This document shows positions 1-8,137 of a DNA stretch of 64,000 nt, one piece after another. Position 1 is the first letter of the stretch. The number at the start of each line of letters is the position of its first letter. The notes below the pieces were generated by a model. That model was not told the origin of the DNA and did not search any database. It saw nothing but the letters and a program-made list of their open reading frames with translations. The stretch is from JBJXFE01 sp046153875 (GTDB lineage Bacteria > Planctomycetota > Phycisphaerae > Phycisphaerales > UBA1924), in the NCBI GenBank assembly GCA_046153875.1, contig JBJXFE010000056.1, forward strand, positions 9,086 to 73,085. The letters run 5' to 3'. Position numbers and translations under genes: made by a program.

Positions 1-881
1 GAGTTCGGCTGCCACCCCGGGTTGGACTCCGACGCACCGCGCACAGCGACAGCGCCGTCGCAGAACAGAATCGGCAGACGCGCCTGGGGATGCACGCAAT
101 ACGGCATCCGCGTCCCGAAGTGGCGCGCGTACTGGTCATGCACGTGCGCTTTCGCGGACGGATACGCCGCATCCGACAGTGCGTACGCGCCGAGAACGCA
201 CCCGCCAGGAACAAAGTACGACCCCTGTGTCCCTCCACCGGTGAAAACTCGATTCTCCACCGTGGACTTGTCGTAGAATGCCGTCGAGATCATGAAACTG
301 GAGCTATACGGCCAGCGCTTTCCGCTGTTCGTGCCGGGCGCCGCCGGCGTCGGGGCCGGCTGGTACAACCCATGATCGAACCCGGCAGGTTCCCGCACCC
401 ATTTGAGCCGGTGCCCATCCATGCTCGACACCATCGCCGTGTCAGCGATCGGCAGGCGCAGATGCTCCCGCAGCGGCAAGTGGGCATAGTTGTTGGAAGC
501 GAACCAAGTGACGATCGGCGCGATGTCCTCGCGCCCGGCGATTCGCCGCAGAATGTCCACCGCCTGGGCCGACGCCGCCTCGCTCGCACCGGTTTGCGCC
601 TGGGCATTCAGGTCGTCGTACTGGCTGAGCATCGCCCCCTTGGGCCAACTGAACGACCAGTACTGGTCCTGGTTGTCCGCCGCATAGGCGACCGTCCACG
701 CCCCGATCTGGCGGAGGTTCGCGATGTCATCACCGAGCCGCGCTTGGCGGCGCGAGTCGGCCCCCATCGCCAGTATCAGAGCTGCCAGTACCAGGGCCAC
801 CATCACGACTGCGGCCAGCTCAACGAGAGCGAATCCGCGCCCGCGCCGAGCCGCGCCGCCCCGATTGACATTGGTTCGCAT
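1..881 (-). CDS. Prepilin-type secreted protein, 3' end cut by window edge
   Basis: The reading frame is open from the ATG at 881 to the left edge (293 codons), so the C-terminus is missing. The N-terminus has a short basic leader, then GFALVELAAV and a hydrophobic stretch to about residue 40. This is a type IV pilin/pseudopilin processing signal with Ala where Thr is usual and Glu at +5. Near the edge the protein reads FCDGAVAVR, which matches the DG end of the H-X9-DG prepilin-like proteins that planctomycetes carry in large numbers. A GGAG Shine-Dalgarno lies about 8 nt upstream. It is divergent from the dockerin gene at 1096 and resembles the gene at 3187 in architecture. It is probably cleaved by a prepilin peptidase and held in the inner membrane or a pilus-like fibre. 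The substrate or partner is unknown. Confidence 0.8.
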   Translation of the reverse strand, partial: MRTNVNRGGAARRGRGFALVELAAVVMVALVLAALILAMGADSRRQARLGDDIANLRQIGAWTVAYAADNQDQYWSFSWPKGAMLSQYDDLNAQAQTGASEAASAQAVDILRRIAGREDIAPIVTWFASNNYAHLPLREHLRLPIADTAMVSSMDGHRLKWVREPAGFDHGLYQPAPTPAAPGTNSGKRWPYSSSFMISTAFYDKSTVENRVFTGGGTQGSYFVPGGCVLGAYALSDAAYPSAKAHVHDQYARHFGTRMPYCVHPQARLPILFCDGAVAVRGASESNPGWQPN

Positions 882-1095
882 CGTCCATCTCCGCTTCGGG
901 CCCGCCCGAATTTGGCCTTGCGGCCCAAGGCGGGTCTCCGGTAGACTTATACCCGTGCGGCGGAAGCAAGTTGCGGCCTCGTAAGAAGAAATAGGCGGCA
1001 AGCAACCCCCGCGTGCAACCCCGGCCGTTCTGGCCGGTATCACCACGGGGCGTCGGCCCATCCACGCCGACCATCCGAAGCAAGGGAGCGGAGCC

Positions 1096-2964
1096 ATGAT
1101 GCGGAACTCATCCAGCGTGTCGCGGTCGAGAATGAACCCCGGGCGTTGCACCGTCGTCAGCGCCGCACTCGCGCTCGCCCTCGCGGCCGGCGCGGCCCAC
1201 GCTTCCGACCTGCGCGTGCAGACCGTCATCGTCTCGGGCATGCCCGCCCCCGGGCTCACCGCCACCTTCGATTTCTTCTCCGACCCGCGTCTGGCGAGCC
1301 CCGCCGTCGCGGGCGGCGCGCCCGTCATCACGTTCTGGGCCGACCTCGCCGGCGCGGGCATCACCGAGGTGAACAACGGCTCTATCTGGTCGAACCGCGC
1401 CGGCCCGCTGGCGATCGTCGTGCGCGAAGGCGACCCGTCGCCCATCGCCGGCATCAACTGGGCGGCCTTCCCCGGTCCGGCCGCGTCCACGTTCCCAGGC
1501 GACGGAACGCGCATCGGTTTCATGGCCGCCCTCGTCGATCCGCTCACGCCGACCGCCCCCATCAACACCGGTATTTTCCTGGAGGCCTCGCCCGGCGGAG
1601 GATTTGTCCTCGCCGCGCGCGACGGCGATCAGATCCCCGGCAACCCGCCCGGCGTCAACTTCTCCGGCCTCAACGCGGGTCCGTTCACCGGCAGTTTCAT
1701 GTTCACCTCGAACAAGAGCTCGATCCTGTGGCAGGCCGATCCGGGCTTCCTCGGCTCGGGCACTTTCAGCGGGCAGCCCGCGCCGGGCGCGTCCGGGCAG
1801 ATGTTCGGCGCCCTGACGATGTCGCGCAACCGACCCGCGGAAACCACCGCGTTTCACAGCACCCTCATTCCCCTCGGCTCGCCCACCGCGCAGCCGACCG
1901 GCGCGGGGATCTGGCGGCGGGTGACGCCTTCGCCGTCGATCCTGGCCGTCGCCATCACGGGCCAGTCCATCTTCGCCACCGATCCCATCAAGTACAAAGA
2001 AGTTTCGGCGCACCCCGTTTCGACCGGCGCACCCTCCGGCGGAACGCCCTTCACCGCCTACTGGGCCTCGATGATGGAAGGCGGGGTCTCCGCCGCCACG
2101 GACACCGGCCTGTTCGTCAGCGGCACGTCCCAGGCCCTGACGCCGCGCGTCCGCGAAGGGAACATCGCACCGGGCGTCGGGCCGGGCATCTTCTTCTCCT
2201 CATTCACGCGCAATCCGTCGATCGGCCTCTTCCCCGGCGTGACCGGCCCCGCGCCGTACTTCCTGGCCTTCCGCGCCTCGATCGTCGGCGAGGGAGTCTC
2301 GAACCTCAACAACACCGGCGTCTGGGTCGTGCGCGGCACATCGGGATCGAACCCCGCGCTCATCGCCCGCGAAGGCGATCAGGTGCCGCGGCTCCCCGCG
2401 GGCGTGCTGTACGCGTCGTTCGGCGACCCGGTGGTCAACGGGCACGGGCAAGTCGTGTTCCTCGCGCGGCTGCGCGGGCCGGGCGTCACGCAGCAGAACA
2501 GCCTCGTGCTCATGGCCACCGAACGCGCCCAGTTCTCCGTCTCCGCGCCGGCGGGCAAGGCCGCCCCGATCGTCCGCACCGGTGACGCCTTCACCGTGGC
2601 CGTCGGCGACGTACGCACCGTCGATGAGATCCTCTTCGATTCCCAGCCCGACCGCAGCGGGGCCACACAGCTCACCGACGACGGAATGTTCCTCTTCAAA
2701 CTCAACTTCCGTGACCCGATGGTGCCCCCCCCGCCGCCCCCCACCTACCCCTTCGCCTTCACCAGCGGGCTGTTCACCGGCACTATCCGCTGCCTCGCCG
2801 ACATCAACGCGGACGGCGGCCTCACCGTAGCGGACTTCGGCGCGTTCCAGAGCAACTACGTCCTGACGAACCTCCGCACGTGCGACTTCAGCGGCGACGG
2901 CACCCTCAGCGTCGCGGACTTCGGCTCCTTCCAGGGCGCGTTCGTGACCGGGTGCCCGCAGTAA
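1096..2964 (+). CDS. Secreted NxxGxxW-repeat protein with C-terminal dockerin module
   Basis: This 622-residue protein starts with a signal peptide (about residues 15-37, ending AAHAS). The body repeats units of about 60-80 residues with N-x-x-G-x-(F/W) cores such as NNGSIW, NTGIFL, DTGLFV and NNTGVWV, each followed by a variant of VREGD. This fits the DUF7453-like tandem-repeat family of planctomycetes, inferred from the motif pattern. A proline stretch near residue 540 leads to two EF-hand/dockerin-like repeats (2782-2961): DINADGGLTVADFGAFQ and DFSGDGTLSVADFGSFQ, ending CPQ. These lack the paired Cys of most other modules in this window. The start is supported by a GGAG-type Shine-Dalgarno, and an intrinsic terminator follows at 3015. 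It is probably exported and displayed on the surface. No enzymatic motif is visible. Confidence 0.85.
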   Translation: MMRNSSSVSRSRMNPGRCTVVSAALALALAAGAAHASDLRVQTVIVSGMPAPGLTATFDFFSDPRLASPAVAGGAPVITFWADLAGAGITEVNNGSIWSNRAGPLAIVVREGDPSPIAGINWAAFPGPAASTFPGDGTRIGFMAALVDPLTPTAPINTGIFLEASPGGGFVLAARDGDQIPGNPPGVNFSGLNAGPFTGSFMFTSNKSSILWQADPGFLGSGTFSGQPAPGASGQMFGALTMSRNRPAETTAFHSTLIPLGSPTAQPTGAGIWRRVTPSPSILAVAITGQSIFATDPIKYKEVSAHPVSTGAPSGGTPFTAYWASMMEGGVSAATDTGLFVSGTSQALTPRVREGNIAPGVGPGIFFSSFTRNPSIGLFPGVTGPAPYFLAFRASIVGEGVSNLNNTGVWVVRGTSGSNPALIAREGDQVPRLPAGVLYASFGDPVVNGHGQVVFLARLRGPGVTQQNSLVLMATERAQFSVSAPAGKAAPIVRTGDAFTVAVGDVRTVDEILFDSQPDRSGATQLTDDGMFLFKLNFRDPMVPPPPPPTYPFAFTSGLFTGTIRCLADINADGGLTVADFGAFQSNYVLTNLRTCDFSGDGTLSVADFGSFQGAFVTGCPQ

Positions 2965-3014
2965 CGGCGGAGCAGGGAGCGACGCGGGGACGGCGTATCG
3001 GTGCAACCCAGCAG

Positions 3015-3041
3015 CCCGGGGGCCCGAGCCCCTGGGTTTTT
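3015..3041 (+). terminator. Intrinsic terminator
   Basis: CCCGGGGGC, loop CCGA, then GCCCCTGGG and TTTTT form a 9-bp stem with one G-U pair and a U tract. It lies about 50 nt after the stop at 2964 and ends the dockerin gene transcript before the prepilin gene at 3187. Confidence 0.85.
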
Positions 3042-3186
3042 CATGCGCCTCATTCACCCAGTCGTCTCCGAGGGCTCGCGCGATCGTAACCGGACCTTCA
3101 CACACGCCGGGTACCTTGCCGCCCTGTTCACCGATCGCACTCCCTCGTGGGACCGCGGGCGCGTGATCGGACCGGAGAAGGCGCCC

Positions 3187-4227
3187 ATGCGAACGACTCG
3201 CCGACGGTCGGGCTTCACTCTCATCGAACTGCTCGTGGTCATCGCGATCATCGCGCTGCTCATCGGCATCCTCCTCCCCTCGCTGGGGCGCGCCCGCGCC
3301 GCCGCGCGCGCCCTCCAGGCCGGCGCCAACGCCCGATCCGTCGCCCAGGCCGTCACCACCTACACCGTGGACTCCCGCTACTACCCGCCCGCGTACGTGT
3401 ACGCCTCGGACCCGGAGGGCGGCGACTGGCGCATGGAGGACCAGCTCGCCAGCAATCCCACGCAGGTCAACGGCTACGTGCACTGGTCCTACTCGCTCTT
3501 CGGCGGCGAGAAGGGCGGCAGCGGCGTGCCCGAGACCGCCTTCGCCAGCCCCGCCGTCCCCAACCGGGGCGCGCCCGCGACCAACCCCGGCTCCGACCCC
3601 AACGACTGGGAGCCCGGCCAGCTCAACGACGTCGGCGCGGCCGCGCCGGGCGGCAACCTGCCCCGCGACCGCCAGGCGCGCCGCATGGCCTTCGCCGGAA
3701 ACGCCGCGGTCTTCACACGCAACAAGTTCGCCGTCTCGACGCCGCGCAAGAACCAGCTCGTGAACCCCGCCGGCGTGGACGGCTCCCGCTACGGCGCGTC
3801 GAAGGTCATCCTGCTCACCGAGTTCATCTACACCCAGGACTGGAAGTCGATCTTCGACGGGGAGAAGTCCAAGAGCCACCGCCCGATCACGCCCTTCATC
3901 GGCGGATCGTCCGGCACCGACGTCTACAACGAGCCCAACATCGGCAACGCCGAGCGATTCACCTACCCGCCGCTCTCGGCGATCCTCCGCAACGACCAGC
4001 TCGGCGAAGGCATGATCGTCAACGCCAACAGCAACCTCAACGCCGTCGCGCGCCACCACCCCGGCCCCACCGGGCCGTACGGCGGCGCGTCCAACTTCGC
4101 CTTCTGCGACGGGCACGTCGAGCAGATGAACGTCGTCCAGTCGATCAAGAAGCGTCTGTGGGGCGACCGCTTCTACAGCATCACCGGCGGCAACGCTGTG
4201 GACCTTCTGGCCAACCCCATCCCGTGA
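3187..4227 (+). CDS. Prepilin-type protein, H-X9-DG class
   Basis: This 346-residue protein has a textbook prepilin N-terminus, MRTTRRRSGFTLIELLVVIA, followed by a hydrophobic helix to about residue 34. The C-terminal part has a His-rich turn and NFAFCDGHVEQ, the H-X9-DG signature of planctomycete pseudopilin-like proteins (DUF1559-like). The frame is open further upstream, but the ATG at 3187 places the methylation motif correctly and has GGAGAAGG before it. It is likely exported through a type II secretion/type IV pilus-like machine such as that at 20.1-28.4 kb and processed by an unlinked prepilin peptidase. The gene stands alone between terminator 3015 and the dockerin gene at 4389. Its specific role is unknown. 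Confidence 0.88.
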   Translation: MRTTRRRSGFTLIELLVVIAIIALLIGILLPSLGRARAAARALQAGANARSVAQAVTTYTVDSRYYPPAYVYASDPEGGDWRMEDQLASNPTQVNGYVHWSYSLFGGEKGGSGVPETAFASPAVPNRGAPATNPGSDPNDWEPGQLNDVGAAAPGGNLPRDRQARRMAFAGNAAVFTRNKFAVSTPRKNQLVNPAGVDGSRYGASKVILLTEFIYTQDWKSIFDGEKSKSHRPITPFIGGSSGTDVYNEPNIGNAERFTYPPLSAILRNDQLGEGMIVNANSNLNAVARHHPGPTGPYGGASNFAFCDGHVEQMNVVQSIKKRLWGDRFYSITGGNAVDLLANPIP

Positions 4228-4388
4228 CCTGACACGACCTGACCCACCGGCGAGGAACGGATTCACGCCGGCCCGTGTGAAGTGCCCAAGGCCCGGGCGG
4301 CCGGCTCCGACCGTGTGTTCGAGTGCCGGAGATAGCGGTGCGCCCGCGCGGCGCTAAGGAACGTTCGCAAGACCTGAAAGGAGAGGAC

Positions 4389-6926
4389 ATGAAGATGGAC
4401 ATGGATCGCAACCGGCGGCTCCTCCGACTCGTGGCGTGCGGGCTCGCGGGGACCGCCGCCTCCGCGGCGTGGGCCCAGCCCTACGTCATCAATCTCAGCG
4501 GCGCCACGCTGCTCGAGAACTTCATCAAGGCACCCGCGGCCACGAACGACTACTTCGACATCGACGGCGACGGCGCGTGCCGCAACTGCATCCCCGCCGT
4601 CACGGACCAGCTCGCGCCCTTCGGCCTGCCTCCCGCTCCGGGCACGCCACCCGCAAACCAGTTCTGGATGGTCCACTACCGGGCCGTCGGGTCCGTGAAC
4701 GGGTTCCAGGAACTCGTGGACTTCGGGCGCATCTTCGCCACCGGCGCGGATGGGGTCGAGATCTTCTCGTCCGTCGCGAGCAAGGCCTTCCACAACCGCA
4801 CGCAGTACGTGAGCAACGGCGTGTCGTCGAACGCGATCTTCAACGCCGGCAACCCGGGCGGGGCCCCGGTCCGCTCCACGATGCCCGCGGGCTTCAACCA
4901 GCAACCCGAGGCGACCTACGCCGGCCCGCCCAACGGATCCGCCGGTGGAATCCGCATCGACGCGGCGCCCGTGGACGTGCCGAGCGTCTGGGCCGTCCAA
5001 GCCCCGGGCGGCACGGCGGGATACAACCTCACCCCGGGCACGCCCGGCTACGGGACCAACCCGAAGCAGGCCCTGAACAAGGACGGAACGCCCGCGAACT
5101 TCGGGCACCTGCTCGCCAACCTCGGCACGGCCAACATCAATACGGCGGCCCCGGATGTGAACACCATCTTCGACACGCCCATCGCCTACGCCCCGATCGC
5201 GTGCGTCACGAACCTGGGCACGGGCATGACGCAGATCGATCAGTCGGACATCCGGCACATTCTCGGCGCGGGCCGGCTCAAGAGCGGCGAGAACATCGTG
5301 GCCGTCACCCGCGACTCGGGCTCCGGTACCCGCAATGGGTACACCAACTCCGCCGGGCTGGACCCGTCCTGGGGCATCGGCGACAACATCGGCGCACTCT
5401 CGGTCGTAGCAGCCCAGCAGCTCCTCGGCCCCAGCTTCATCCCCACCAACAAGGTGGGCAACGCTGAGGTCGAAACCACGACGACCAACCACCGGCTCGC
5501 CGTCGGCTACGCGGGCGCGGAGCGCGGCGTGAACAGCGGCTGGCTCACCGGCGGACGCCTGGAAATCCTCGCGGTCCGTAACGACCTGGTCGGCGGGACT
5601 CAGTATTCCCGCCCCACCATCAGCGACGTGCTCGACAACGACGCGAACGGGTGGCTCCTCGGCGGGCCGGCCATCTTCGCCCACTTCGGCGACCCGAAGT
5701 CCGCGCCGGTGAGCAAGGGCGGCGTCGCCGGCAACCCCAACCCGGCGATGCGCAACGTCGAGGCCGCCGCGTACCTCAACAACGTCGTGCAGAGCCTCGC
5801 GTCGTTCATCGGCAACCCGGGCGGCGACCCGTCGCTCTTCACGCCCGGCGAGTTCCTCGCCGTCAACTTCCTGCTCACGGCGGGCCAGGACTTTGTGCAA
5901 GACCCGGCCAATCCGCTCAACTGGATCGCGAACCCGAACCTCAACCAGTCGGTTCAGGACTACGCCCGGAGCAACAACGTCCTCGGCAACGCGGCCTACC
6001 AGGCCTTCGGCACGGTGACGCTCAACGGCAAGGTGCCGAACCGCACGGTCGGCGTGGTCTACAGCGACGGCGTGGCGAACGGCGCGAACTACATCGACCA
6101 GGCCGGCAACGGCATCCTCTACACCACCAACCTCACCACACGCAACCGCATCGCCGGCGACTTCAACGGCGACGGGCTGCGCAACCTCAACGACGCCGAG
6201 CAGATGCTCCGGGCCTACCGCCAGCGCAACGGCGGGCCGGCCTGGACCGCTCCCGCGGGCACGGGCCCGATCGCGGGCGCCCCCGGCGCCGACGCCATCA
6301 TCGAAGTCCTGGGCGACTTCAACGGCGACGGCAACTTCAATGCCGCGGACATCCGCTACTGGGCCGACGGCCTCGCTGTCGACCCGGCCACGGGCAAGCT
6401 CGACCGCAAGAAGGGCTTCGAGGCGATCGACAACGCCTGGCAAACCGTCGCCGGCAGCAACAACTTCTTGGGCACCACGATCGCCGGCGGCGGGGCCTAC
6501 GCCCCCGGCTACGCCCGCTTCGACGTCAACGGGCCGAGCTCCAACCACACACCGGGCTTCGCCCCGATCGGGCACGACGGCGTGATCGACCAGGACGACG
6601 CGGACTACATCCAGGCCCAGTTCGTCGGCAACCCGTTCGTCGCGGGCGACGCCGAGTGGTCGAACATCGCCGAAGCCGTCGGCTTCGATCTCTCGGGCGA
6701 CATGACCGGCGACCTCATCGTGAACCAGGCGGACCTCAACGCCGTCCTCGGCATCCTCTGCTACGCGGATTGCAACGCCAGCGGCAACCTCACCGTCGCC
6801 GACTTCGGGTGCTTCCAGGGCAAGTACGTGCTCGGCGACCTGTACGCCGACTGCAACGGCAGCGGCACGCTGAGCGTCGCCGACTTCGGCTGCTTCCAGG
6901 GCCAGTACGTCCTCGGATGCCCGTAG
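4389..6926 (+). CDS. PstS-like substrate-binding protein with EF-hands and dockerin module
   Basis: This 845-residue secreted protein has signal peptide residues 1-30, with likely cleavage after SAAWA. The mature N-terminus (YVINLSGATLLENFI) and the later RDSGSGTRNGY segment (about residues 310-320) resemble PstS-type phosphate-binding proteins, where a S-G-T loop contacts the oxyanion. Two Ca-binding-like loops, DFNGDGLRNLND (about 590) and DFNGDGNFNAAD (about 642), precede a Cys-type dockerin pair (6754-6924: CYADCNASGNLTVADFGCFQ and a second copy). The ATG at 4389 is preferred because GGAGAGG lies just upstream and the signal peptide then starts properly. PstS proteins are usually about 330-350 residues and free or lipid-anchored, so an anchored 845-residue form is unusual. 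Arsenate reductase lies downstream, which hints at phosphate/arsenate handling; that link is inference. Confidence 0.8.
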   Translation: MKMDMDRNRRLLRLVACGLAGTAASAAWAQPYVINLSGATLLENFIKAPAATNDYFDIDGDGACRNCIPAVTDQLAPFGLPPAPGTPPANQFWMVHYRAVGSVNGFQELVDFGRIFATGADGVEIFSSVASKAFHNRTQYVSNGVSSNAIFNAGNPGGAPVRSTMPAGFNQQPEATYAGPPNGSAGGIRIDAAPVDVPSVWAVQAPGGTAGYNLTPGTPGYGTNPKQALNKDGTPANFGHLLANLGTANINTAAPDVNTIFDTPIAYAPIACVTNLGTGMTQIDQSDIRHILGAGRLKSGENIVAVTRDSGSGTRNGYTNSAGLDPSWGIGDNIGALSVVAAQQLLGPSFIPTNKVGNAEVETTTTNHRLAVGYAGAERGVNSGWLTGGRLEILAVRNDLVGGTQYSRPTISDVLDNDANGWLLGGPAIFAHFGDPKSAPVSKGGVAGNPNPAMRNVEAAAYLNNVVQSLASFIGNPGGDPSLFTPGEFLAVNFLLTAGQDFVQDPANPLNWIANPNLNQSVQDYARSNNVLGNAAYQAFGTVTLNGKVPNRTVGVVYSDGVANGANYIDQAGNGILYTTNLTTRNRIAGDFNGDGLRNLNDAEQMLRAYRQRNGGPAWTAPAGTGPIAGAPGADAIIEVLGDFNGDGNFNAADIRYWADGLAVDPATGKLDRKKGFEAIDNAWQTVAGSNNFLGTTIAGGGAYAPGYARFDVNGPSSNHTPGFAPIGHDGVIDQDDADYIQAQFVGNPFVAGDAEWSNIAEAVGFDLSGDMTGDLIVNQADLNAVLGILCYADCNASGNLTVADFGCFQGKYVLGDLYADCNGSGTLSVADFGCFQGQYVLGCP

Positions 6927-6930
6927 AAGA

Positions 6931-6962
6931 AAGGACTGAGGGACGAAGGGACAAAGGGATCG
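6931..6962 (+). repeat. Microrepeat family A (GGGACGAAGGGACAAAGGG)
   Basis: G-rich tandem words GAGGGACGAAGGGACAAAGGGATC begin 5 nt after the stop at 6926. Inverted or related copies lie just after stop codons at 33608, 56481 and 58523, and a coding variant sits inside the cysteine desulfurase gene (55758). Confidence 0.7.
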
Positions 6963-6967
6963 GGTGG

Positions 6968-7224
6968 CCCGTCGCTCCGCGACGGGTGAGTGAGTCACCA
7001 ATCCACCGTGTCGGACGGCCGCCGCGGATCAGCGGAGGAGGGAGCGGGCCACGAGAGAGATCGCGTCCGGGTCACAGCGACCCGGCGCGTCAGCCGAGGG
7101 TCTTGAACCCTCCAGGCCCGCGCATCCCGCGCCGGGCGACGAGTCGAGCGGATGTGTTCGGGCGTGTGTTGTCCGCCCCCGCTTGATCCTCGTCGCCCGG
7201 CGCGTTTTTGTGTGCGCCGGGCGC
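6968..7224 (+). ncRNA. Candidate structured RNA / attenuator-like leader
   Basis: The gene-free interval 6927-7331 is packed with hairpins in order. CCCGTCGC-TCC-GCGACGGG is at 6968-6986 and CCGC-loop-GCGG at 7022-7035. CCGGGTC-ACAGC-GACCCGG is at 7067-7085 and is extended by GCG/CGC with one bulge. GAGGGT-CTTGA-ACCCTC is at 7096-7112. Then 7129-7143 is the perfect 15-nt reverse complement of 7189-7203, and the latter is followed by GTTTTTG. The arm at 7194-7203 can alternatively pair over 10 nt with 7214-7223, which makes two mutually exclusive folds. This could be the regulatory leader of arsC (ATG 7332), a 3' UTR/terminator of the dockerin gene, or a free small RNA. No known riboswitch, tmRNA, SRP or RNase P core was recognised. 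Confidence 0.4.
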
Positions 7225-7331
7225 TATTAAGATCGCGCGAGACCCGGTGGGCCGCGGCCCCTTCCCGCGCGCGCCGCACGCAACCCGCCTGTACCCTCAT
7301 CCTGATCAACTTCCCGACGAGGACGACCACC

Positions 7332-7823
7332 ATGGACACGCCAGTCCGCAAGCCGTTCGTTCTGTTTCTGTGCACGGGGAACTCGGCGCGCAGCCAGATG
7401 GCCGAGGCCCTTCTGCGCGCCAAGCAGGGTGATCGCGTCGAAGTCGCGAGCGCGGGGCTGGAGCCTAAGGGCGTCCACCCGTTGACCCGGCCTGTTCTCT
7501 CGGAGATCGGTATCGACACGAGCGCGCACCACTCCAAGCCGACGACCGAGTTCCTCGGACGGGTCCGCGTGGACTACGCCGTCGTGGTCTGCGACCATGC
7601 ACAGCGCCATTGCCCGAGGCTCCAGCCGTTCGCAGCGCACAACCTGTTCTGGCCCTTCGAGGACCCCGCCGCGTTCGAGGGCGATAAAGAGCAGAAGTTC
7701 GAGAAGTTCCGGGAAGTCCGGGACCAGATCAGCGCCCGCATCGACGAGTGGCTGGAAAGCGGCGGGCCGGTGATCCTCGCGTCCGACGAAACGCTCGCCG
7801 CCTCGCGCCACACCGGCTCTTGA
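7332..7823 (+). CDS. arsC: Arsenate reductase, thioredoxin-coupled ArsC type
   Basis: This 163-residue cytoplasmic enzyme has a low-molecular-weight phosphatase fold. The P-loop CTGNSAR gives nucleophile Cys14 and Arg20. Cys87 and Cys94 (CDHAQRHC) are spaced like the redox pair of Bacillus/Staphylococcus ArsC, which reduces arsenate to arsenite using thioredoxin. The FWPFEDPAAFEG segment and C-terminal helix also match that family rather than protein tyrosine phosphatases. The ATG at 7332 (GAGG upstream) puts the P-loop at the normal distance; longer in-frame starts would run into the structured region 6968-7224. No arsR, arsB or acr3 gene is adjacent, so regulation may lie in that leader. 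The stop codon TGA is part of the -35 box of the next promoter. Confidence 0.9.
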   Translation: MDTPVRKPFVLFLCTGNSARSQMAEALLRAKQGDRVEVASAGLEPKGVHPLTRPVLSEIGIDTSAHHSKPTTEFLGRVRVDYAVVVCDHAQRHCPRLQPFAAHNLFWPFEDPAAFEGDKEQKFEKFREVRDQISARIDEWLESGGPVILASDETLAASRHTGS

Positions 7824-7847
7824 CATCGCCCGCCCGCCCGGTATTGT
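7820..7847 (+). promoter_or_regulatory. Sigma70-type promoter TTGACA-N16-TATTGT
   Basis: There is a perfect -35 (TTGACA, 7820-7825) and a 5/6-type -10 (TATTGT, 7842-7847) with a 16-bp spacer, overlapping the arsC stop codon. The predicted transcription start is within a few nucleotides of the ATG at 7857, so the first ORF should be translated from a leaderless mRNA. It presumably drives the met gene pair downstream. Confidence 0.75.
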
Positions 7848-7856
7848 CACCTCTCC

Positions 7857-7955
7857 ATGAGTCGGCGAACCCACAACCCGATGGACATGCTGATGTCCAT
7901 GCCCGGCCCGGGCGCGGCAGCCACCGCGTGCGGCCGGGGTTCCCGGGTGTTCTGA
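7857..7955 (+). CDS. Putative Met-rich leader peptide of the methionine genes
   Basis: A 32-codon ORF starts 9 nt after the -10 box and lies between the promoter and the cystathionine synthase/lyase gene at 8138. Its codons 9-15 read MDMLMSM, giving five Met in 32 residues including the start. Clustered codons for the end-product amino acid are the hallmark of ribosome-mediated attenuation leaders (trp, his and leu are classic examples), and the downstream genes make homocysteine/homoserine intermediates. The C-terminal half is Gly/Ala/Arg-rich with no membrane segment. The interval 7956-8137 after it contains GC-rich inverted segments but no clear U-tract terminator, so translational control or Rho would be needed. 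It may also be a chance ORF. Confidence 0.4.
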   Translation: MSRRTHNPMDMLMSMPGPGAAATACGRGSRVF

Positions 7956-8092
7956 CCCGCCGATCCCGATCGCACTGTGGTGACTGACCCGCGTCCGGGC
8001 TTCTCCCGCTGACGCCGTTGTTCGTTTCCATGCGCCCAGCGCGGACTCCGATCCGTGACGGGTGCGGCGCGCGCCGAACCCCACACCTCCTA

Positions 8093-8123
8093 CTCCGCGG
8101 CCCTCCGTGGCCCTCCGTGTTTC
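8093..8123 (+). repeat. Microrepeat, CTCCGTGGCCCTCCGTGTTTC family
   Basis: The words CTCCGCGGCCCTCCGTGGCC and CTCCGTGTTTC form a pyrimidine-rich string just before the Shine-Dalgarno of the gene at 8138. The same words recur as both arms of the inverted repeat at 39221-39355. Confidence 0.65.
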
Positions 8124-8137
8124 AAAGGAAGCTCACC

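Noticed and set aside
2200..4266. 688-codon open frame on the minus strand, opposite the dockerin and prepilin genes
   Set aside because: It is opposite two clearly real genes. Its Arg/Val/Gly/Ala-rich translation has no motif; it is a shadow caused by GC-rich codon use.
4263..7001. 912-codon minus-strand frame opposite the PstS-like dockerin gene
   Set aside because: The translation is low-complexity Val/Arg/Asp/Gly and antisense to a protein with a signal peptide and clear motifs, so it is a shadow. It is the longest spurious frame in the window.
7081..7143. tRNA-like string GGGTCTTGAACCCTCC
   Set aside because: It resembles a T-arm but there is no acceptor stem, anticodon arm or CCA partner. 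It is better explained as one hairpin of the structured region.
8018..8137. N-terminal extension of the cystathionine synthase/lyase frame
   Set aside because: The extra 40 residues are encoded by the CTCCGTGGCC repeat. The ATG at 8138 has a good Shine-Dalgarno and begins the conserved fold.
7956..8137. SAM or other methionine riboswitch between leader ORF and met gene
   Set aside because: No recognisable SAM-I, SAM-II or SAH core sequence. Only generic GC-rich inverted segments are present.
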